This document shows, one piece after another, positions 58,110-64,000 of a stretch of 64,000 bases of DNA. The DNA is from Canna indica (Eukaryota; Streptophyta; Magnoliopsida; Zingiberales; Cannaceae). The translations under genes and the position numbers were made by a program. Below the pieces are notes generated by a model. The model was not told where the DNA came from. It ran no database searches and saw only the letters and a program-made list of their open reading frames with translations. Positions within the stretch are counted from its first letter, which is position 1. Every line of letters begins with the position of its first letter. The stretch covers positions 10,943,501-11,007,500 of the forward strand of contig CP136896.1 in NCBI GenBank assembly GCA_034359265.1, in the 5' to 3' direction.

Positions 58110-61100
58110 TTGAGTACTACTGACTGGGAAGAACATCTTGGCTTCAGGATGATATTCATAATATTCAAAGGGTCGGATTGTCAATTCTTCCATCAGTAAA
58201 GCTATTGCCTCATCATTGTCCTCGATGATTTCTTGGATCTCATCGTCCCAAGTATAAAGGGCATTAGCTGACTCTTCCTTCACTAAACACTTACTCAGGA
58301 AGTCAATTGAGCTAGATAACTCTTGTTGTACTCGCAGAGGTGCTTCTTTAGTTTCTTCAATAGCTTGTTCCATTGTCCTCATATGAGAAGTATAAAAATC
58401 AGGGATGTGCTCGAGAAATACCATTTTTGTAGTTAACCTTGATAAGGCGTCTGCCAAAACATTCAGTTTACCTTCTATGTGTTCAAATTGAACTTGGACG
58501 CCAGTACCTGTAATAAAATCAATAAAATTGAGCCATCGGACTCGGGATGGCTTGTTTTGGTGCGACTTGTTGTGGAAACTAATAATTGCCTGGCAATCTG
58601 TTCGCAGTGTGATCTCCTTTTTGTCCAGATAGTGTATCCTCATAGCTTTCAGGGATTCCATACAGGCGTGTATTTCCGCATCAATTGTTGACTTAATCAC
58701 AGGAAACTTCCCACTTGCATAAGCACATATCTTCTCGGATTGTCTTCTATCATGCTTCTGTAGTTTCCACTTACAAATGCCTCCCCAACCTTCCATACAC
58801 CCATCAGTTTCCAAAATGATATAGGCGTTTGGGGGGGGTAATTCTAGATCTGGCAGATTTTGCACCAAAGTTTTGACTTTGGAAATTAACTCTCTGTCTG
58901 AGGGCTTCAGTCTTTTATCTCCATGGGGTCCAGTTTTAGAATACAATGGCCCCAGCAAGGTTCCCATGTTGGGAATGTAACTTCTGGCATAGTTGAGAAT
59001 GCCTAACCAAGCCCTTAAGCCTGTCTTTGTTTTCAAGTCTTCCTCATTAAAATTGGCTATTTTTTTGATAATATGTGGCTGTAGGCGAATTTTGCTGCGT
59101 CCAATAATTGCCCCAAGGAACTCAATTTCTTCTGTTGCTATTTTCATCTTTGAAGGGGAAAGGACTAATCCCCATTTCTGACATATTTGAAGCATTTGTT
59201 GTAGATGAATAGCATGCTCTTCTTCCGTTTCAGAAAATATCAGAATGTCGTCAATGTAGACGGCAATAAAGTCTTCTGTTCCCTGGAAACATTCATCCAT
59301 CTTCCGTTGAAATATCGAAGGGGCGTTCTTGAGCCCGAATGGCATGACCAGCCACTCATAAAGTCCACCAGGGACTATAAATGCAGTCCAGGGGATGGAT
59401 TCTGGATCCATCGCTACTTGGTGGAATCCTGACTTTAAATCAAACTTGGAGTAAATTTTGCTGTTGCCAATCCTCTTAAGTATAGTATTAATACCTGGCA
59501 AACTGTACTGGTCTTTGAACGTGTTGTCGTTCAATGTTTTGTAGTTAAAGACCAGTCGCTCCTTTCCTTTGATTTCCTTTTTTGTTATTGGATCAATGCT
59601 TGTTCCGGAGTTTACGATCATCGCCATAGTTCGGTGCCGACTTGTACTGGGTCGGATGACTCCCAGTTGTAGTAAACTCTGAATATGTCTCTGAAATTGA
59701 TCCTTCATCAACGGCGTTACATGCTTCAGAGGCTTATCCTGTATGGTTAGGTCAGGATTTATAATTTCAAGCTTACATGTAACTTGGTTCTTACCCCAAT
59801 GTGCCATAGGGTTTTCCCCAATGAACCCTTGGTTTTTTAACTTCTGGAGAAGGGGCTGAAATCTTCTTTTGAATCTCTCGGATTCTTTTTCTTCAGTGTA
59901 GATGGTCGCATTTAAGACCTCAAGGTATTCGTCTTCTGTTAGGGCTAACTCTGAAATGGAGGCTGATGCTGAGATTTCTGTGTCATTACGGGTAACAATG
60001 GTGGTAACCTTCTTGTAGAAAGTTATGGATTGTTCTTCAATTCTTACTCCACCTTGCATTGCTCTGATAAAATTGCAGCCCACTAGCATTTGGATGCCAT
60101 CCTTTTTGCTCATGGGAAAAGCATAAGTGAATGGAATCCTGAAGCGATTTTCTTCAATCATCATAAAACCACTCTTTAACTTCTGACTGGCCATCTGCTG
60201 GGAATTAACGCCATTGATCATAATAGGATAAACACTTGGCTCTAGTGCTTCCTGCGGGATTGAATTTTGATCAATGCAGCATACCGTAGCTCCCGTATCT
60301 AGAATGGCTTGCACTTTGAAGGGTTTTACTTGTGGAATTTCCATGATGATAACCATATTGTACAGCCGATTTAATATCCTTTTTCCTTTTGGGTGGTCGA
60401 TTTTATCGGCGACAGAGGCGTATTCTTCAGCCGAGATCTTGTGAGCTATTTCTGAATCTGGCTCATTAATTTTTACGCCATATGGTTCCTTTCCCTTTTT
60501 AATTTTGTTTTCCTCAATACTGAGTTGGTGGAATTCTTTTTCCAAATCTTCCATGTCAACTTTTTGCTTCAAATCTTGGATTGTTGCTAACAGTTCTTCA
60601 TTGGCCTTCCTTAAATTGCTATTTTCAGCTAGCAGGTAGTTAGTATAATCCAAAAGCTCTTTGACCAAACTATCTTTGTCCTGATAGGCTGGAAATTTTG
60701 ACTTAATGATAGTTAACTTTCGTCCAAGATGAAACCTAGAACACATAGGGCATACCGTAAGTAGACAATTCCGGCAGTGTGCTCGCATGTTTGGATTGGT
60801 GAACTCTTTGCAGCATGTGCACCTTTCGTAGCCTTTTGTAATGTCTTGATTATTATCTTCCCAGGTATGGTTGCAGGTGTTCATGACGTTTGGTAGGGTG
60901 ATAGTTGTCCGCCAGTTTCCATTTCCTTCAGTGGTTGTTAACATTAACGCACTTTCGTAAGGAAGATCTGTCATATCCAACGCTAGGGCGTGTGAAGCTT
61001 CTGTCTCTCCCTCCGAAAACGAACAGATAGCATCGCTATCTGGTTCATCAAGGTCGACTGAAAGGACATCCCAGTCCTGTGGAAGGTCTAAATTTTCAAT

Positions 61101-61388
61101 TATTGCAGCGCGCGCAATATTTCCTTGTTTGCGCCTACATTCCCTGGCGAAGTGACCTTCCTCTCCACAAATAAAGCACTTGCATTTTTTTATGCGATCT
61201 GAGTGCTTCTTCTTAAAAATCCTAATATGAGTATTGTGTGGCTTTCCCTTATAGTTTCTGGCTTTTCGAAGCCCATACTTCTTTTCTTTTCTGTAGTAAC
61301 CTGGTATTGGTACTTTACTGCATATGGATAGATCTTTAAAGCTTCGCTGAACTGCAGCACGCTTACATGATGAAACCTGAGGGTCCAA
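58101..61388 (-). CDS. Badnavirus-like ORF3, C-terminal two thirds (Cys motifs, protease, RT, RNase H)
   Basis: 1,095 codons without a stop. Residues 71-84 are the CCHC knuckle and about 172-217 the second Cys-rich motif. The aspartic protease motif DTGAT is at 364-368. The RT carries SKFDLKSGFHQVAM near 647-660 and YIDD at 711-714. RNase H has acidic positions in TDGCMEGWGG (861), DAEIHAC (903-909), RTDCQAI (929-935) and LADALSR (978-984). The family uses these activities to process the polyprotein and to copy pregenomic RNA to DNA. Both ends are junctions: the first seven or eight residues are not coat protein, and the last few codons lie across the strand switch near 58101. The coat-protein and movement parts are missing. 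It is partial, but shows no internal damage that I can see. Confidence 0.85.
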   Translation of the reverse strand: MDPQVSSCKRAAVQRSFKDLSICSKVPIPGYYRKEKKYGLRKARNYKGKPHNTHIRIFKKKHSDRIKKCKCFICGEEGHFARECRRKQGNIARAAIIENLDLPQDWDVLSVDLDEPDSDAICSFSEGETEASHALALDMTDLPYESALMLTTTEGNGNWRTTITLPNVMNTCNHTWEDNNQDITKGYERCTCCKEFTNPNMRAHCRNCLLTVCPMCSRFHLGRKLTIIKSKFPAYQDKDSLVKELLDYTNYLLAENSNLRKANEELLATIQDLKQKVDMEDLEKEFHQLSIEENKIKKGKEPYGVKINEPDSEIAHKISAEEYASVADKIDHPKGKRILNRLYNMVIIMEIPQVKPFKVQAILDTGATVCCIDQNSIPQEALEPSVYPIMINGVNSQQMASQKLKSGFMMIEENRFRIPFTYAFPMSKKDGIQMLVGCNFIRAMQGGVRIEEQSITFYKKVTTIVTRNDTEISASASISELALTEDEYLEVLNATIYTEEKESERFKRRFQPLLQKLKNQGFIGENPMAHWGKNQVTCKLEIINPDLTIQDKPLKHVTPLMKDQFQRHIQSLLQLGVIRPSTSRHRTMAMIVNSGTSIDPITKKEIKGKERLVFNYKTLNDNTFKDQYSLPGINTILKRIGNSKIYSKFDLKSGFHQVAMDPESIPWTAFIVPGGLYEWLVMPFGLKNAPSIFQRKMDECFQGTEDFIAVYIDDILIFSETEEEHAIHLQQMLQICQKWGLVLSPSKMKIATEEIEFLGAIIGRSKIRLQPHIIKKIANFNEEDLKTKTGLRAWLGILNYARSYIPNMGTLLGPLYSKTGPHGDKRLKPSDRELISKVKTLVQNLPDLELPPPNAYIILETDGCMEGWGGICKWKLQKHDRRQSEKICAYASGKFPVIKSTIDAEIHACMESLKAMRIHYLDKKEITLRTDCQAIISFHNKSHQNKPSRVRWLNFIDFITGTGVQVQFEHIEGKLNVLADALSRLTTKMVFLEHIPDFYTSHMRTMEQAIEETKEAPLRVQQELSSSIDFLSKCLVKEESANALYTWDDEIQEIIEDNDEAIALLMEELTIRPFEYYEYHPEAKMFFPVSSTQLN

Positions 61389-61540
61389 GATGTTCTAGAA
61401 TTCTACGAGGAATTAGAACAACGGCAACAGCCTGCACGCCATGATGACTTTTCAACAGACGAGGAAGAGAAAAGACGAAAAGGAAAATATCCCGCAAGGG
61501 ATCAGTAACAAAGGAGTATATACCAAAGGGCGTTGTTCTA
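61385..61540 (+). pseudogene. Viral ORF3 C-terminal end fragment (copy c)
   Basis: Third copy of the segment at 54834-54975 and 56616-56742. It lies between the two minus-strand coat-protein pieces and ends at the breakpoint sequence TAGTTAACTTTCGTCC near 61541. Confidence 0.7.
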
Positions 61541-62498
61541 GTTAACTTTCGTCCAAGATGAAACCTAGAACACATAGGACATACCGTAAGTAGACAATTC
61601 CGGCAGTGTGCTCGCATGTTTGGATTGGTGAACTCTTTGCAGCATGTGCACCTTTCGTAGCCTTTTGTAATGTCTTGATTATTATCTTCCCAGGTATGGT
61701 TGCAGGTGTTCATGACGTTTGGTAGGGTGATAGTTGTCCGCCAGTTTCCATTTCCTTCAGTGGTTGTTAACATTAACGCACTTTCGTAAGGAAAATCTGT
61801 CATATCCAACGCTAGGGCGTGTGAAGCTTCTGTCTCTCCCTCCGAAAACGAACAGATAGCATCGCTATCTGGTTCATCAAGGTCGATTGAAAGGACATCC
61901 CAGTCCTGTGGAAGGTCTAAATTTTCAATTATTGCAGCGCGCGCAATATTTCCTTGTTTGCGCCTACATTCCCTGGCGAAGTGGCCTTCCTCTCCACAAA
62001 TAAAGCACTTGCATTTTTTTATGCGATCTGAGTGCTTCTTCTTAAAAATCCTGATATGAGTATTGTGTGGCTTTCCCTTATAGTTTCTGGCTTTTCGAAG
62101 CCCATTCTTCTTTTCTTTTCTGTAGTAACCTGGTATTGGTACTTTACTGCATATGGATAGATCTTTAAAGCTTCGCTGAACTGCAGCACGCTTACATTGT
62201 TCTTCAATGTATTGATAAGTGAAGTGGATTCTTGGTATGACTCCAATCTGATTACCTGGATGCTTTAATCTGAAAGCCTCTTCTATTTCTTTGCCAACAA
62301 GAGGGGGCATCTTTCTGAATATTTTGTCTGATAGCTCGGTAGATACATACATGCGACCAGTCTTTGCTGCTAAAATCTTATAATCATTCAGATAGTCAAA
62401 TATATCTCTAACGTTGGTGCATGTTAGTCTTTCCAGATCATCATAGGCTCTGTTTTGCTCATCAGTAGAGCCTGTGGTAGGATCTTCCAATAAGAACA
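61541..62498 (-). pseudogene. Viral ORF3 coat-protein fragment (copy 4, minus strand)
   Basis: Carries the CCHC knuckle and second Cys motif, in the same frame as copy 2, and is cut at its N-terminal side at about 62498 (residues RMFLLEDPTTG). A few substitutions set it apart, for example Asn for Tyr in KKNGL and Phe in DFPYES. The Phe is shared with the plus-strand copy at 63814. Confidence 0.8.
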
Positions 62499-64000
62499 TC
62501 CGAGGATTTCGAGACAAAGTACAGCAGTAACATGCATCATCAAGAAGAAGCAATGGCTTATACGGCTGAATTAGAATACCCAACACTCAGAAAATTCAAA
62601 GAAGTTCTAGAGGAAAAGAAGACTGAATCAGCCTTCTCAACAGGAGAATCTTCTATTACACAGATTCCTAGAGAGCCAATCATGGGGCCAGCCATGTATC
62701 CCCCAAGTAGCTCTTACTACCCTGCTAACAATACCGCAGGACCATCATCCTCATTCACTCCAAGTTTCATCCAATCAAGGGTCAAAACTTTAAAGGGAGG
62801 ATTTGCAAAAGCACATGATGAAAGATACACATTGCCTTCGGCACAGACAAATACAGGAGCCATGCTAGTATTACCTGAGCAATTAGGTCAATACAATGAT
62901 GTTATCTCCAGATGGGAGTCAGTTACCCTGAATCTGATCAATGATAGAACTTGGGTTGACAACAAATCAAAAATGTGTTTTGTTGAAAACCTTTTGGGAG
63001 AAACTGAAAAGAAGATTTGGATACAGTGGCGCATGGCCTATCCAACAAAGTATGATGAACTTACAGGTATCGCAGATGACCCACAAAACATCCTGTCACA
63101 AATCAGAAGGATGTTCTTATTGGAAGATCCTACCACAGGCTCTACTGATGAGCAAAACAGAGCCTATGATGATCTGGAAAGACTAACATGCACCAACGTT
63201 AGAGATATATTTGACTATCTGAATGATTATAAGATTTTAGCAGCAAAGACTGGTCGCATGTATGTATCTACCGAGCTATCAGACAAAATATTCAGAAAGA
63301 TGCCCCCTCTTGTTGGCAAAGAAATAGAAGAGGCTTTCAGATTAAAGCATCCAGGTAATCAGATTGGAGTCATACCAAGAATCCACTTCACTTATCAATA
63401 CATTGAAGAACAATGTAAGCGTGCTGCAGTTCAGCGAAGCTTTAAAGATCTATCCATATGCAGTAAAGTACCAATACCAGGTTACTACAGAAAAGAAAAG
63501 AAGTATGGGCTTCGAAAAGCCAGAAACTATAAGGGAAAGCCACACAATACTCATATCAGGATTTTTAAGAAGAAGCACTCAGATCGCATAAAAAAATGCA
63601 AGTGCTTTATTTGTGGAGAGGAAGGCCACTTCGCCAGGGAATGTAGGCGCAAACAAGGAAATATTGCGCGCGCTGCAATAATTGAAAATTTAGACCTTCC
63701 ACAGGACTGGGATGTCCTTTCAGTCGACCTTGATGAACCAGATAGCGATGCTATCTGTTCGTTTTCGGAGGGAGAGACAGAAGCTTCACACGCCCTAGCG
63801 TTGGATATGACAGATTTTCCTTACGAAAGTGCGTTAATGTTAACAACCACTGAAGGAAATGGAAACTGGCGGACAACTATCACCCTACCAAACGTCATGA
63901 ACACCTGCAACCATACCTGGGAAGATAATAATCAAGACATTACAAAAGGCTACGAAAGGTGCACATGCTGCAAAGAGTTCACCAATCCAAACATGCGAGC
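62499..64000 (+). pseudogene. Viral ORF3 coat-protein fragment (copy 3), runs off the window
   Basis: Open from before the ATG at 62534 (MHHQEEAMAYTAELEYPTLR) to the window edge, through the coat-protein core, the CCHC knuckle near 63606-63650 and into the second Cys motif. It lacks the stop present in copy 2. Its continuation and the right border of the block lie outside the window. Confidence 0.8.

Larger units (their letters stand above)
54834..64000. mobile_element. Rearranged endogenous badnavirus-like block, open at the right edge
   Basis: Badnaviruses (Caulimoviridae) are plant pararetroviruses with circular DNA. Their genomes encode three main ORFs, the third a polyprotein with coat protein, protease, RT and RNase H. 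Here fragments of ORF2 and ORF3 are present on both strands, out of order and repeated. Two large inverted repeats are formed: 57404-58100 against 60670-61373, and 61541-62498 against about 63098-64000. Copies are nearly identical, which suggests recent integration and rearrangement. There is no single complete genome in normal order within the window. Confidence 0.85.

Noticed and set aside
57348..63591. 75- and 81-codon frames repeated at three places in the viral block
   Set aside because: They are alternative-frame shadows of the coat-protein region. Their repetition reflects the duplicated viral DNA.
1..64000. CRISPR array, bacterial operon, rRNA or complete tRNA gene
   Set aside because: No regularly spaced identical repeats, no operon layout and no cloverleaf that I can support. 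The tRNA-like stretches are only partial boxes inside hAT elements.

Overview
This is nuclear DNA from a flowering plant. It shows short GT-AG introns, long AT-rich stretches, dense retrotransposons, non-autonomous hAT elements and a rearranged endogenous badnavirus-like block. The GC-rich first exon of the gene at 19948-21118 fits a monocot, but I cannot name the species. Nothing looks bacterial: no operons, no CRISPR array, no rRNA, and no tRNA gene that I can support.

Layout. 1-2616: AT-rich DNA with a foldback and one hAT element. 2617-7940: a MuDR-type MULE with about 340 bp terminal inverted repeats (TIRs), a decayed transposase gene and a convergent, apparently intact two-exon gene for a GRF zinc-finger, coiled-coil, membrane protein. 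8300-11600: a host gene for a coiled-coil protein, with a GC-AG intron. 11906-18722: hAT elements, reversed Ty3 LTR pieces and CACTA fragments. 19948-21118: a four-exon host gene on the minus strand whose product carries a DLNxxP-type EAR repressor motif. 22736-31498: a Tat-like Ty3 element split by a Tekay-like Ty3 element, which is itself hit by a hAT element. 32814-42932: a full-length L1-type LINE with a 16 bp target-site duplication (TSD) and a CACTA element (3 bp TSD) nested in its ORF1. 43431-44882: a hAT foldback that keeps the tail of a hAT transposase. 45275-54605: two pieces of a ribosomal protein S19 (eS19) gene flanking a sucrose-transporter pseudogene, which was broken by a Copia element at a splice donor and by a hAT element in an intron. 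54834-64000: a scrambled, palindromic set of badnavirus-like fragments, including ORF2, the ORF3 start, several coat-protein copies and a 1,095-codon protease-RT-RNase H reading frame. It runs off the right edge.

Only three cellular or accessory genes look intact: the GRF gene inside the MULE, the coiled-coil gene and the EAR-motif gene. Nearly everything else is transposon or virus derived, and the nesting gives a relative order of insertions. The observations I find least expected are the covarying hairpin array in the Tekay LTR (26450-26740), the GRF gene carried by the MULE, the shared breakpoint sequence in the viral palindromes, and the hAT foldback around a transposase tail. All alignments were made by eye and no database was searched.
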